Shown here piece by piece: positions 53,378 to 62,834 of a stretch of DNA of 64,000 bases; position 1 is the stretch's first letter, and every line of letters begins with the position of its first letter. Origin of the DNA: Porphyridium purpureum (taxonomy: Eukaryota; Rhodophyta; Bangiophyceae; Porphyridiales; Porphyridiaceae); assembly GCA_008690995.1 (NCBI GenBank), contig VRMN01000006.1, positions 827,501-891,500 on the forward strand. Reading direction: 5' to 3'. Below the pieces are notes generated by a model. It saw only the letters and a list, made by a program, of their open reading frames with translations, was not told where the DNA came from and searched no databases. A program made the position numbers and the translations under genes.

Positions 53378-54834
53378 ATCTGATCTCGAGACGAAAGAAG
53401 AGAACTGGACAGGGTGATGACCGTCAAGCCGTCGTGGCGGCGCTGTCTGTCGTTCTGATGTTAAATACAGATTAGGCTCGCGTGCTGACCGGAAATGGAA
53501 TTCGGTTCGGACTTGCGGAGAAGGATACTTATCTACCTAGTCGAGGAAGGAATGAGAGCTGGTGTGCACCGTTCGTCTTTCACCCGTAAACGAGCGCGTC
53601 ATTTTGTGGAACCACCCTGCAGTGAGGCTGTCGCGCGTATTGTAGCGCGCACCAGGGTCCGCCTGTCCTTCGCGACCCGTATTCATGTAAAGTTTTTCGC
53701 CTACCGAGACTCACTCGAGCAGGTCAGGCCCTACGTGCTCTGCTCTTCGTGTCCTGATTCTCTCGGGAGAACATGCTTGGCGTTGTTCACGCAAAGCTTG
53801 GGGCACTGTGGCCATCCTGCCGTTTGCAGGACAAGGCTGACGGCTCGGGCTGCGGACGACTTTTTGGCGTTGAAAACGCGTAGTAAACTTCAGTGCTCTA
53901 TCCAATGAAGGCTAGAAGCACGCGCCTGTGGGGGCGCTGGCCGACGGCAAGGAAGCGCTCCCCCATTCAAGTCGCAATGTCAGGTCGGCGGGCTTTGCGC
54001 GTTTGATGATGAAATGAGGCGCACCGAATCAACACCATATCAAAAATTTCCGGCGGGGTTTCGTTTCCTGTCGGAACTATGACCCAACGCCGCGGAATGC
54101 GCACGCAACACGTACACGCCGCCCAGTCTTGTTCTTGTTGGGAGCGAGCGTATGCCTCATGATGCCGAGCTGTCAACTCTTATCGACGCCAGATACTCAG
54201 CGTTGGTCTTCTGCAGAGACAGCGATGGGAGACCGCTAACAACCGAGCCAGCTGGTCAATTCGGAGACATAAAGCACAGAATAAGGAAAGCTCCACCTCC
54301 TGCCGCTACTGCTGCGGGCGAATTAATTTTTCTTTGTCTAGTGTAGAACCTTCAACTTCATATGCGAGGAGAACGAACCAACACACACAAACACCCGCAC
54401 GCACGCGCAAGCAAACCGGTGTGTGGAGGGAAGGAGGGAATGAGACTGAGACAGGTGACTACGCGGAATCGGAATCTGCGCGCATGCGATAAACTCGATA
54501 CCAGTCACATTGCACGTCCGACTCCTGCATGTTGATGGTGAGCAAAGTGGCACAGTGGCGCGGTGGCATCGTGGGAATGGGAGGCCCCTTTCTGTAGAGC
54601 TCTTCACACCCCGCTATGATGGTTTATGGGCGGGATGGGGTGTGCGCGGCGTTGCGGCGCAGCGGGAAGGGGAGCGACGAATGCGGACGACAGGAGACGA
54701 TCGGTGACAAGTCGGTCACATGTGACACCTGCGAAATACGTGACACATGACCACCGGTAAGGCTTTTTCGGGTCTTGGTATGGAGGGGTTTCGTGTGTGC
54801 TGCGCGTCTCCACCACGCGTGTCCACAGCGACGG

Positions 54835-54897
54835 GCTTGGCTCTTGGCTCTTGGCTCTCGGCTCTCGGGTCTCGGGTCTCGGGTCTCGGCTCTCGGG
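54835..54897. repeat. Heptanucleotide tandem repeat (GGCTCTY/GGGTCTC)
   Basis: About nine 7-base units in which position 3 switches between C and G and the last base between T and C. They abut a TATA box. Too short and internal to be a telomere; it could act as an upstream promoter element. Confidence 0.9.
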
Positions 54898-54905
54898 TAT
54901 AAAAA
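54898..54905 (+). promoter_or_regulatory. TATA box (TATAAAAA)
   Basis: A consensus TATAAAAA directly after the heptamer repeat, 208 bases before the ATG at 55113. No other gene in the window shows such a clear TATA element. It predicts initiation near 54930 and about 180 bases of 5' UTR. Confidence 0.5.
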
Positions 54906-55112
54906 GAAACCGGCACTGCGGCTTAGCCTAGGCGTGAAAGAGTAGATAGTGCGGGTCCTTCAGAGGAACAAGGCAGGTTGGGATCAAGCAGAGAGGCGCA
55001 GACTTGCTCCGGTCCTTCAGGTTTTGTAGTGTCGCCAGAAGCAGCAGGGAGCATTTGGCGCGTGGCGCCACAAGGGGCTTGAGAAGACTGGCGTAAACGC
55101 CTAGGAGCGAAA

Positions 55113-55838
55113 ATGGAAAGTCGGGTTGGGACGTACTCGTTGCCAGCTGGGGCGTCGACTGGTTTCCTCGCGGAGGGAGACGGCGAGGCATCAGCTTACG
55201 GCCATGTGTGTGGGTACGACCGCGCGCTTTTGCTGCTTCGCTCAGTGCTTGATGGAGACGATGACTCGCTGCAGGACTCGTTAGAATACGACGTCAAGAG
55301 TAGCTCGGGCAGTGCCGTAGCCAGCGCCTGGTCCGAGTCGGACGAGGGCTGGTTTTCCGATCCGCTCCCAGTAGACGATGTTGATGTATTGCCGCTTTGG
55401 GAGGTTATTTGCCAGCTCGGCACTCCATCGCCAGCTGCGACGGAGAGCGTCGATGCGTTGATTCGCGAAGAGTCCGGGGACACCGGTGGCTCTGAACCTG
55501 GTCGCGCCTCGGCTCATCAAGCAGGCCTGCCTCAGCACAACGTGCCGCGTGACCATAAAGGGCTGCAGCCAACGAGACGAAGTCGAAGCCCGCCGGCGCT
55601 GGCGAAAGCGACCTCGCTTACGCTCAGCGATTCGCCGTCCAAGACTCTGCGCAAAGGCGAGGATGGTCGACGCCGCAAGCTGTGGGATTTTCTTGAGCAG
55701 GACTTTTCCGAGACACCTGCCGAACTGAGGAGTCGTTTTACACGCGCTTGTGCCGTTGTGCAGCCGCTTTCATTTATGAAACCGCGCGAGGAGCAGGAAG
55801 TGAGCTCCGTACATGAGAGTTCGTGGATGCTTTTGTAA
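55113..55838 (+). CDS. Acidic Ser-rich protein of unknown function
   Basis: A 241-residue protein I do not recognise. Residues 45-125 are acidic with aromatic residues interspersed (SESDEGWFSDPLPVDDVDVL and PLWEVICQL), a composition like transactivation domains. Residues 140-200 are basic and Ser/Pro-rich (TRRSRSPPALAKATS, TLRKGEDGRRRKLW). The LWDFLEQDFSETPAELRSRF segment near 190-210 looks like an amphipathic helix. A nuclear regulatory role is a guess. ATG 55113 has context AAAATGG. The gene sits behind a TATA box and a tandem repeat, hinting at inducible expression. Confidence 0.7.
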   Translation: MESRVGTYSLPAGASTGFLAEGDGEASAYGHVCGYDRALLLLRSVLDGDDDSLQDSLEYDVKSSSGSAVASAWSESDEGWFSDPLPVDDVDVLPLWEVICQLGTPSPAATESVDALIREESGDTGGSEPGRASAHQAGLPQHNVPRDHKGLQPTRRSRSPPALAKATSLTLSDSPSKTLRKGEDGRRRKLWDFLEQDFSETPAELRSRFTRACAVVQPLSFMKPREEQEVSSVHESSWMLL

Positions 55839-56385
55839 TCTAACAGAGGCCGCTCGACAGCGCGGCGCGGCAGGTTGCTTGACCCTAGCAGAGCACTTGG
55901 AAGCCGTAAGCTTCTGGCCGGACAGCCGTTATATCGCAATGCAGCACAGCTTGCTGGCGTATCGTGAAGGTGCTTGATGCGCCTGCACCGTATCCTCATG
56001 CTTTCTTATTTGCTACTGCGCGCATTCGCGCAAAGAACGGAGCAAATGTAATTTAGGCTCTCCCTCGGACATGTGCACCGGGGGTTAGCATTCTTAATGT
56101 ATGTTTTGAGAACAAACAAAAAAAAAAAAGAATAGAAGTGCTTGACGATATGAGTGCCGGCCATGGTCACGCGCGGCGCCAACTCGAGAACGCGAGCGCG
56201 ACAGTTTCATCGACTCCAAGGCCTGACTGGTGCCCACAACCGACCGCCCCGCTCCCATCTCCCTTCCTTCTTCACACAAAAGTAACCCTACATCGTACTC
56301 GTGCGGTCTTTGCAGAGAATGAAGCGCGCGCACCGACCGCGACTCGTGCCGCTGCGCGCCGGCTGACTCGTACGTTGTGCTGGCC
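55839..56385. other. Spacer between acidic-protein gene and TGS1
   Basis: About 550 bases. A poly-A stretch at 56117-56130 and an AT-rich patch at 56085-56110 may mark the 3' end of the left gene. No gene seen. Confidence 0.5.
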
Positions 56386-57090
56386 ATGGAGAGCGCCGGC
56401 GCCGGCGCCGGCGCCGGCGGTAGTGGCGTCCAGCATCAAATCCCGCAGGCGGTCAGCAAGTACTACCACCAGCGTTATCGGCTGTTCCACCGATACGACC
56501 AAGGCGTGCTGATGGACGAGGAGCTCTGGTTCTCGGTGACTCCAGAGAAGATAGCGGTACATATTGCGGAGCGGTTGCGTGGCTGCATGACCGTGGTGGA
56601 CGCGTTTTGCGGCGCCGGAGGCAACGCGATCCAGTTTGCGCTCGCCGGCGCGTACGTGTTCACCGTGGATATCGATCCCATCAAGGTTCTGTGTGCGCAC
56701 CATAATGCCACAGTGTATGGCGTGGCCGATAAGATCGAGTTCATGGTGGGCGACTCGTTTGCGCTTGTGCCGCGATTGCGCGGGCTAGTCGACGCGATTT
56801 TCTGCTCGTCGCCGTGGGGCGGACCTTCGTACACGTCGACGGCCGTGTCGAGCCTGGCAGATACTGGCATTGGCGACGTGATCCGCATGTGCGTGCGCAC
56901 AGCGCCACGTATCGCGGTGCTCCTGCCGCGCAACATTGACCTTGCCGAAATGCAGCGCCTCCTCGCCGACGAGGCATACATCGCGTACCAGAATGGGTAC
57001 ACGCTGTACGCCGAACTAGAGATGAACTACCTCGGACACCAGCGCGTCCCCAAGACGCTAACACTCTACATTTTTCTCGACCGGTACTAG
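56386..57090 (+). CDS. TGS1: Trimethylguanosine synthase (cap hypermethylase)
   Basis: A 234-residue SAM-dependent enzyme that turns the m7G cap of snRNAs, snoRNAs and telomerase RNA into the 2,2,7-trimethyl form. It has only the catalytic domain. VSKYYHQRYRLFHRYDQGVL (23-42) begins it, MDEELWFSVTPEKIA covers the cap contact, VDAFCGAGGNAIQFA (71-85) is motif I, DIDP (95-98) is motif II, and SSPWGGPSY (141-149) is motif IV with the stacking Trp144. LPRNIDLAEM closes the domain. The first residues are an (Ala-Gly) run coded by a GCCGGC repeat at 56394-56420. ATG 56386 is the first ATG. Length is typical of yeast and protist TGS1. Confidence 0.97.
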   Translation: MESAGAGAGAGGSGVQHQIPQAVSKYYHQRYRLFHRYDQGVLMDEELWFSVTPEKIAVHIAERLRGCMTVVDAFCGAGGNAIQFALAGAYVFTVDIDPIKVLCAHHNATVYGVADKIEFMVGDSFALVPRLRGLVDAIFCSSPWGGPSYTSTAVSSLADTGIGDVIRMCVRTAPRIAVLLPRNIDLAEMQRLLADEAYIAYQNGYTLYAELEMNYLGHQRVPKTLTLYIFLDRY

Positions 57091-57826
57091 CGCGGATGCG
57101 CGCTCCGGCGCTGACTTGTGTGCGGAGTCAATCGATCGTACTAGACCCACACTAGGACCCAAAAGAAACCAGATGGCCATTTCTGTACAGCGTGATTGTG
57201 CCGCGAGTCAAGCGCGTGACACTTGCAATCTGTTCTCGGGAAGGCACCAGCGGCTTCCAGACTTTTCCGTGTGGTGCATGGACACACTGCCCCTTCCGAA
57301 GGCCACGAGCCCCATACGACGCTATTGTCAGACACGGCGTTGCAAGTACCCGCTCACTCGAGTGCTGCTAATATATGTTGCAGATGAGAGTATCCGCTTG
57401 CGCAGAGCTGCGTGCCGGGGCGCTACGCTGTGGCTTGCGTCTGCCAGCGGCTGCCACCATCTGCCCAACACCTGTACGTGCGCGTCTACTCGGCATCTGC
57501 GGCACTCTTCCAAACCCGTAAACCAATCTCGAAGTAACCCTAATCGCTGCGGGGCGCAAAATCATGTAACGGTTTGGCGCGCGGAGTGTGAAGCGAGGCA
57601 AGCAACGGAGGCAGAAGGGCGCGAAGAGACCAAACGCCGCAAAGCCTTGCACGACAAGCGCCCCACAGGCGTCGCGGCATCGGCTCGGCCGGGGAACAGC
57701 GCGATTCGACACGTCCCATAACCCTGCGGCGCCGCGGGTGTGGGAAGTGGTGGAGAGCGGCGGCGGCCATGCGAACGGGCGGCTGCTGTTGCGTTCTACG
57801 GCTGTCGCAAACTCTCGGGGCGGAAG
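57091..57826. other. Spacer between TGS1 and CAMKK-like kinase
   Basis: About 740 bases. A 201-codon + frame (57116-57721) and long minus frames exist but are Cys/Arg-rich and unlike proteins. I see no gene. Confidence 0.5.
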
Positions 57827-59497
57827 ATGGCGTCGAAGGAAAAGACCAAGCGGCGTGCGTTCAGCAACCCCTTTTCGAAACTTGCGTTTGGCGCAAGTGC
57901 GTCGAGCCACATTCCTCCCACCGCGGACAGTGGCGAATCGATACTGGACGCGCTTGTCGCGCTCGCTCGACTGCTGCCGGTCTCGGTACAGGCGCCCGCG
58001 GCGAACTATCCGAAAAAGGTACGCGAGGTGGCGTGCCTGCTTTCGGTGTCGCCTGCCTTGGACCAGCTTGTTTGGATTCCTGCGGGCAGTCGGAATCGGA
58101 GTGATGGCGCTGGGGAGCCACACGCGCATGGCGCCGTGCAGTTTCGACAAATTCGAACACTCAAACTGGCCGAGAGCGCCATCCAGATCGGATTTCACGA
58201 TGATGCTGCGCCATCGCTGGTAGACGCGAGCGTCGATCTGCACGCGGCGTCCAGAGAGGTCGCGTACTCCATTGCGCGCGTGGTGTGCGCTCTCGCGCCG
58301 GCAAGTATACATATCACGTCCAAGTACCGCAAGAGCCTTGCACTGGACGAAGTATATCACGTGCTAAATGATTCGGTGCGCGGCGAGCCGCTGTGCAACT
58401 GCGAGCGCGGCATTGGAAACTTCTTAATTGACGAGCTGGGTGAGGGCGCGTACGGAAAGGTGTATTTGGGGTTGAGCACGGCAACACAAGAGTCGCCCGG
58501 TGGTCAGCTCTTGGCCAGCGATGCACAACGGACAAAGACAAAGGCACCACCGGTGCGTTTGGTTGCAATCAAGTCCATTTCACGGAGCATGGTGAGAAAG
58601 CAGCAAGGCGGCGGGTCGAGTCTGCGCCTCGGCCGCCAAATGAATATTTGCGAAATCGCCACGCCAGGAATCCCAGTGTCCGAAGGAAAGTACTCAATCA
58701 CTTCAAACTCCGATGACGGCAAGGCTATTTATAACGAGGCCGAAATCATGCGCCTGCTCAGTGGGCACCCGAACGTTGTGCAGCTGGTCAAAGTGGACGA
58801 GGACGCCGCGCGAAAAATGATTTATTTAGTTCTTGAGTTTTTGCCGCGCGGCTGCGTGATGGAAAGTGCGCACGTGGGAGCAAAAGGCAGCGCAGCAGTA
58901 GCGGCCGCAGACGCGTCACGGATCAGCGAGCGGTGCGCGGGTGCGATATTTGTGCAAGCGCTGCGCGGCGTCCAGCACATGCACGCGCAACGGATCGTCC
59001 ATCGCGACCTGAAACCGGACAACCTGCTGGTGGCGCTGGACGGCAGTGTGAAAATCAGCGACTTTGGCACAGCGTTGTACTGCGGAGCCACGCTGCCTCC
59101 CAACAGCAGCAGCAAAATCAAGCCAATGAACGCACAGGATCGCGACTCGGCCGCCAGCCACAACGTGATGGTTGGCACGCCTTACTTTCTCGCGCCTGAG
59201 TGCTGCATGCACGAGGCAGCGCCCGTGCCAGATGGAGCAATGTTTGCGCAAGATATCTGGGCGCTGGGCGTCACATTGTACTATATGCTGCACGGCCGCG
59301 CTCCATATATCGCCTCGAACGTGTTTGAAATCCAGGCGCTGATTTGCACGCGCGAGCCTGAGTTTGACAAAGCGCTGTGTTCGGACACCGCCGTGGCCGT
59401 CATGACGCGCATGCTGAACAAGACACCGGCGTTGCGGCCCACTGCGGATCAGCTCCTGCTCGATCCGTGGGTGCTTGGCTTTCTACATGAAAGATAA
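57827..59497 (+). CDS. CAMKK/SnAK-like Ser/Thr protein kinase
   Basis: A 556-residue kinase. Residues 1-195 are a non-catalytic region with a helical part ([20 protein letters not shown]). The kinase domain spans about 196-553: [13 protein letters not shown] (203-215), Lys249 in VAIK, helix [30 protein letters not shown] (391-401), SDFGTA (411-416), T-loop [12 protein letters not shown] (449-460), [18 protein letters not shown]. The APECC ending and FGTA resemble CaMKK, LKB1-activating and plant SnAK/GRIK kinases, which phosphorylate the T-loop of AMPK/SnRK1. An insert of about 50 residues lies between beta-3 and helix C (255-300). All catalytic residues are present. ATG 57827 is the first in frame. 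Confidence 0.88.
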   Translation: MASKEKTKRRAFSNPFSKLAFGASASSHIPPTADSGESILDALVALARLLPVSVQAPAANYPKKVREVACLLSVSPALDQLVWIPAGSRNRSDGAGEPHAHGAVQFRQIRTLKLAESAIQIGFHDDAAPSLVDASVDLHAASREVAYSIARVVCALAPASIHITSKYRKSLALDEVYHVLNDSVRGEPLCNCERGIGNFLIDELGEGAYGKVYLGLSTATQESPGGQLLASDAQRTKTKAPPVRLVAIKSISRSMVRKQQGGGSSLRLGRQMNICEIATPGIPVSEGKYSITSNSDDGKAIYNEAEIMRLLSGHPNVVQLVKVDEDAARKMIYLVLEFLPRGCVMESAHVGAKGSAAVAAADASRISERCAGAIFVQALRGVQHMHAQRIVHRDLKPDNLLVALDGSVKISDFGTALYCGATLPPNSSSKIKPMNAQDRDSAASHNVMVGTPYFLAPECCMHEAAPVPDGAMFAQDIWALGVTLYYMLHGRAPYIASNVFEIQALICTREPEFDKALCSDTAVAVMTRMLNKTPALRPTADQLLLDPWVLGFLHER

Positions 59498-59580
59498 AAG
59501 AATGCGGCGCAGAAACTACACATTTATGCTTGCTTCGCCCCATAGCAAAGACAAGATTAATCCCTCATGGGGAGGGCCAG

Positions 59581-59600
59581 AAAAAAAAAAAAAAAAAAGA
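59581..59600. repeat. Poly-A run in 3'-3' spacer
   Basis: About 18 A residues between the convergent kinase and DUF3110 genes. Confidence 0.9.
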
Positions 59601-59653
59601 ACACCACATACTCTTACAAGGACAAGCCAGGATAGTTCACGCCGCAACTCGGG

Positions 59654-60616
59654 TCATTCGTCTTCATTTGGCAGCTGCTCGACGTCTGTTTCTTGGCTGA
59701 GCAATCTCTCGAGTCGCATGGCGGTTTCCGTCTGACCGACAGGTTTTTGCTGCTGTTGCTGTTGTTGTTGCTGCTGCCGCACGCTTCCCGGACCGCTGCG
59801 GTCGCTGTCATTGGGGTCATTTTCGCCGCCGCGGCGTGCTCTGTCGTGGTCTGAATCGGGTGTTTCGGCGCGCTCCTTGCTACCGGTCACGCGGAGCCCA
59901 CCGTCCTGCACAAAGCCAAGGGTGAGCATTTTGGTTGTGCAATACGAGCACACGCGGTCCAGGTCAACCTCGGCCAGATCTGCGGTCGAAGGAAGCAGCT
60001 CCTGCGCAACGAGGTGGTCGAACATGCGCCGCGCGTCCTGCTTACTCTCAAAAGCAAGCACGAGTATGTGGTCGTGGACTTTCATGGAGAAGTAGTCCTG
60101 CGGATCTGTCCACGAGCCGCGAATGATCCACACCGAATTGACGTGCATGGGCACGCCGTCAGCTCGCCCGAGCCGCGCGTCGACGTTCTGTTTCTGCGCG
60201 CGGCCTTCGAGCATGGGCCCCGACGCCTCAATCATGCGCCGCAGCGCGTGCACGGACTTTAGCAGTTCCTCGCGCTGCTTGCTGCGCGCAATGCGCTCGC
60301 GCAAACTCTCGTCGACGACGGGCGTGTCGGCGCGCGCGCCCTTCCAGTCCTGCTTGGCATTCTGCTGCCACCTCCGCACACGCTGATGGTGCGTCAGCTG
60401 CTTCTGCTCCTGACTGTCCTCCCCCTCCTCCCCGCGTGTCTCGCCCCCGTCATGCTCCCTTCCCGCGACTGCGCGCAACGGCGCAACCACACCGCACTGC
60501 GCACGTCGGCGGCGACGCGCGTGCACACCCCCCCGCTCCCACGCACCCCCCGCGCCACTCCCCACAAACGCCGCGCCCGCACCCGCTGCTCGAGACTCAG
60601 CACACATGCTTCCCAT
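59654..60616 (-). CDS. DUF3110-domain protein, probably plastid-targeted
   Basis: A 320-residue protein. The N-terminal ~60 residues are Ala/Gly/Arg-rich, a likely transit peptide, then a Gln/Lys-rich helical region (EQKQLTHHQRVRRWQQN) follows. A DUF3110-like domain covers about 150-245: VWIIRGSWTDPQDYFSMKVH, DHILVLAFESKQDARRMFDH, ELLPSTADLAEVDLDRVCSYC, and LGFVQDGGL. DUF3110 occurs in cyanobacteria and in plastid proteins of algae and plants; its function is unknown. The tail holds a poly-Gln run and an acidic helix. Start candidates are ATG 60616 and 60607. Upstream are CA repeats and GTAC motifs shared with the divergent neighbour. Confidence 0.75.
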   Translation of the reverse strand: MGSMCAESRAAGAGAAFVGSGAGGAWERGGVHARRRRRAQCGVVAPLRAVAGREHDGGETRGEEGEDSQEQKQLTHHQRVRRWQQNAKQDWKGARADTPVVDESLRERIARSKQREELLKSVHALRRMIEASGPMLEGRAQKQNVDARLGRADGVPMHVNSVWIIRGSWTDPQDYFSMKVHDHILVLAFESKQDARRMFDHLVAQELLPSTADLAEVDLDRVCSYCTTKMLTLGFVQDGGLRVTGSKERAETPDSDHDRARRGGENDPNDSDRSGPGSVRQQQQQQQQQQKPVGQTETAMRLERLLSQETDVEQLPNEDE

Positions 60617-61046
60617 CCCCACCTTTCCCCATTCCCCACACCAAACAAACTCACACACACACACACACACACTTTCCCCTTCTCTTCTCCCCCTCTCTCC
60701 TTCTTCTCTCCGGCAGATTCTCGCAGCAGCCTCGCGTGGAACGGAGTACAGCCACGCAGGCACAGTACACTACACAAACACGCGCGTTTGTGAATGGTAC
60801 AGTGGCGCGGCTGCGCGCGATCTCCAGCCGGCACGCGCGTGCAGCATGCGTGGCGCGGGGGGTGTAATTTGTGGGCGAATTTGGGCGGTAATTTGTGGAG
60901 GAATTTGTCGCGCGCTGCGTCGGTGCGTTGGTGGCGAGTGCCAGGGGACGGTGCGGGAAGAGGAAGGAGGGGAGGGGAGAGGGGGAAAGGGTGTGTGTGT
61001 GTGTGTGTTCGTGTGTGTGGTTGTAGGTCTGGTGGACACGCGCGCC
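60617..61046. promoter_or_regulatory. Divergent promoter with CA/GT repeats and GTAC motifs
   Basis: About 430 bases between divergent genes. It holds (CA)n at about 60653-60672, (GT)n at about 60987-61020, GTACAGC at 60746-60752, GTACAC at 60765-60770, and GTACAGT at 60797-60803. Confidence 0.45.
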
Positions 61047-61391
61047 ATGGGGTTTGGAAAGCCGGACTGGAATAAGATCCACAAGCATGATGTGAGGAAC
61101 CGGAAGAAGTCGGCGCGCGCGCAGAAGCGGCGCGCCGAGCGCGGACTGGCGGAGAAGAAGAGCGCGGCCGTCGGGATGGAGGTGGACGTGGCGCCGCCCG
61201 CGCTCGTCGAGGAACGCGCGCTCGCGGCCGTGGCAAAGAAGCTCGCGTTTCGTAAGCCGCGCGGGCTGTCCGGGAAGAAGGAGCGCAAGGTGCGGCAGGC
61301 GGCGCGCCTGCAGGGCGCCGCCACCGCGGCAGAGCGAGCGAGCAAGGCAAAGAAGCCAAAGCCCAAACGGGGTGCCATGGAAGTGGACTGA
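61047..61391 (+). CDS. Small basic protein, C11orf98-like
   Basis: A 114-residue, strongly basic protein. The N-terminus MGFGKPDWNKIHKHDVRNRK is followed by an Arg/Lys helix. The C-terminal part, KPRGLSGKKERKVRQAARLQ, then Ala/Lys-rich sequence, and a final AMEVD resemble the [20 protein letters not shown]...MEVE ending of human C11orf98, a small nucleolar protein. A ribosome-biogenesis role is plausible but inferred. ATG 61047 (CGCGCCATGG, Kozak-like) is a clear start although the frame is open upstream. Confidence 0.6.
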   Translation: MGFGKPDWNKIHKHDVRNRKKSARAQKRRAERGLAEKKSAAVGMEVDVAPPALVEERALAAVAKKLAFRKPRGLSGKKERKVRQAARLQGAATAAERASKAKKPKPKRGAMEVD

Positions 61392-61610
61392 CCGAAAAGT
61401 GTGAATTCGAAAGCAACATGTGAACGCTTTCCGCCCTGTACGTAAAATCCCATAGATAAAAAAGCCCCGAGCATATTTACTTGATCCGACTTGCTTGCGC
61501 GGTGGGCATTCGAGCGGCCCCAGCACATGCGGTGGCCCGCTCGCGCCACGCACACGTGTCACGAAGGCCCGACGAGCGCCGCTTGACGCGCCGTCCGCAC
61601 GGCCACGCGC

Positions 61611-61835
61611 CTACTCGGCGGCGTGCTCCGCGGCGGCCTCCTGCTCGAGCTTCTTCTGGTAATCCTTGTAGAACTCGTCGACGTGCATCCTGTAGGTCAT
61701 ATGCCACGACCTCCACATGGCGCCGCAAAAGGCCGCAAACACGAACGCGCCGCCGATTTCCTTGTAGGCGCTGGCGCGCGGCGTGCGCGAGTACTGCGGC
61801 GCGTGCTTCCACAACCTCGACCTCGGATGCACCAT
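61611..61835 (-). CDS. Small single-pass membrane protein, possibly a respiratory-complex subunit
   Basis: A 74-residue protein. The N-terminus VHPRSRLWKHAPQYSRTPRA is basic. A membrane helix IGGAFVFAAFCGAMWRSWHM follows (about residues 26-46), then an acidic-basic amphipathic tail (YRMHVDEFYKDYQKKLEQEA). This layout, with Trp/His at the helix end, is like small accessory subunits of mitochondrial complex I (NDUFB2-type) or cytochrome oxidase, but I cannot fix a family. ATG 61835 is preferred; upstream frame is Gly-rich and unlikely. Confidence 0.55.
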   Translation of the reverse strand: MVHPRSRLWKHAPQYSRTPRASAYKEIGGAFVFAAFCGAMWRSWHMTYRMHVDEFYKDYQKKLEQEAAAEHAAE

Positions 61836-62403
61836 GATGAACCCACTTGCCCCTCCCGCAACTGCCGAACGCCGACCTTCCAAACCCTCGCCCGTCGCAC
61901 CCCTCCCCTCTACTTCCCCACCCGCTTTGATCCCCACCGCCCCCAATCTCTCGGACCCTCACTCCGCTCTTTTGTTCCTTCCCCGCTCCACAAATACCCT
62001 TGCGTCCTTTGCTCAGAACCGAATCACCGACTCGCAGAAACCGTTTAGAGTTACTACCAAAACCGGCCCGTTTGCGTCATTTTTTGAGCGAGCCGGCACG
62101 CAGGCCGGTGTTATCGGTTTGCGCCGTTTTCAGCCTGTATGTTTTGGGTGTACACTAGGGTATCGACTGGACCACGCGCGCCAAAAACATCACAAAACGC
62201 GACTGCTGGCTCATATTGATGATCACTCGCCGACTTCATACACAAACACACAGAAAACATGCAAAATAAAATCGGGATGCGCAGACAATGCGGGATTGTG
62301 GAGGTACTGCTATTCGGTACAGTCCAACGATGCGATGAGCGTGCATGAAGTGTACACTCGCTGTACCTCTGGCGCGTTTCGTGTTTGCGCGTGGCTGCGG
62401 GAA

Positions 62404-62445
<42 letters not shown>

Positions 62446-62834
62446 CTGTGTTTGCCGGTGTGTTGTGGATTCGGGTCCATGCTCGCGCACTGGATTTGCG
62501 CCGAGGTTCTGCTCGTGGCTGGAAACGTGAGAAGCTCGTGTTGCGCTTCGTGCAGTGACTGGAGTCGGATTGGTGCACGTCGATGACGAGTGCTCGCACC
62601 GCGCCTCGCTCGGGGCTGGGCGAATGGTCGCATCACGCCGAATCGGGAAGTCTGGCCTGGGTTCCTGCGGCGGCGTGGCTGCCTGAACGCGTGAGTGCGC
62701 ATAGCCAGTGTCAGCGATGTGGCAGCTGTGAGGTATCGCGGGGCGTCGAGGTGGCGCCAGGTAGATTTTCAGCTTTGGGCGCCTGCGCCAGGCATTATCC
62801 GCGCTCGCGTGGACGCGCCAGACCGCGTGTGCGC
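61836..62834. other. Divergent region with GTAC motifs and GA repeat
   Basis: About 1 kb between a minus-strand small gene and the plus-strand pseudokinase. It contains TGTACA at 62149-62154 and 62351-62356, GTACAGT at 62317-62323, CTGTAC at 62361-62366, and a pure (GA)n run at about 62408-62437. The frame of the right-hand gene is stop-free from 62733. No separate gene was recognised. Confidence 0.55.

Larger units (their letters stand above)
53378..55112. other. 1.7-kb spacer with weak ORF, heptamer repeat and TATA box
   Basis: One ATG frame of 137 codons lies at 53495-53908 (+). It is Arg/Ser/Cys-rich and resembles nothing, so it is probably not a gene or is decayed. Short frames at 54152-54346 (+) and 53967-54176 (-) are also unconvincing. 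Towards the right are a heptamer tandem repeat and a TATA box that belong to the following gene. Confidence 0.45.

Noticed and set aside
53495-53908. 137-codon plus-strand ORF
   Set aside because: ATG context is acceptable, but the product is Arg/Ser/Cys-rich with no structural pattern; mentioned only within the spacer entry.
54835-54897. Heptamer repeat considered as an interstitial telomere
   Set aside because: Only nine degenerate units with a C/G alternation, no long G-strand run and placed directly at a TATA box.
57368-58360. 330-codon minus-strand frame
   Set aside because: Antisense to the CAMKK-like kinase start and spacer; Arg/Cys-rich and without family resemblance.
60394-61562. 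Overlapping minus-strand frames of about 260-340 codons
   Set aside because: Antisense to the C11orf98-like gene and through CA/GT repeats; products are His/Thr/Pro repeats.
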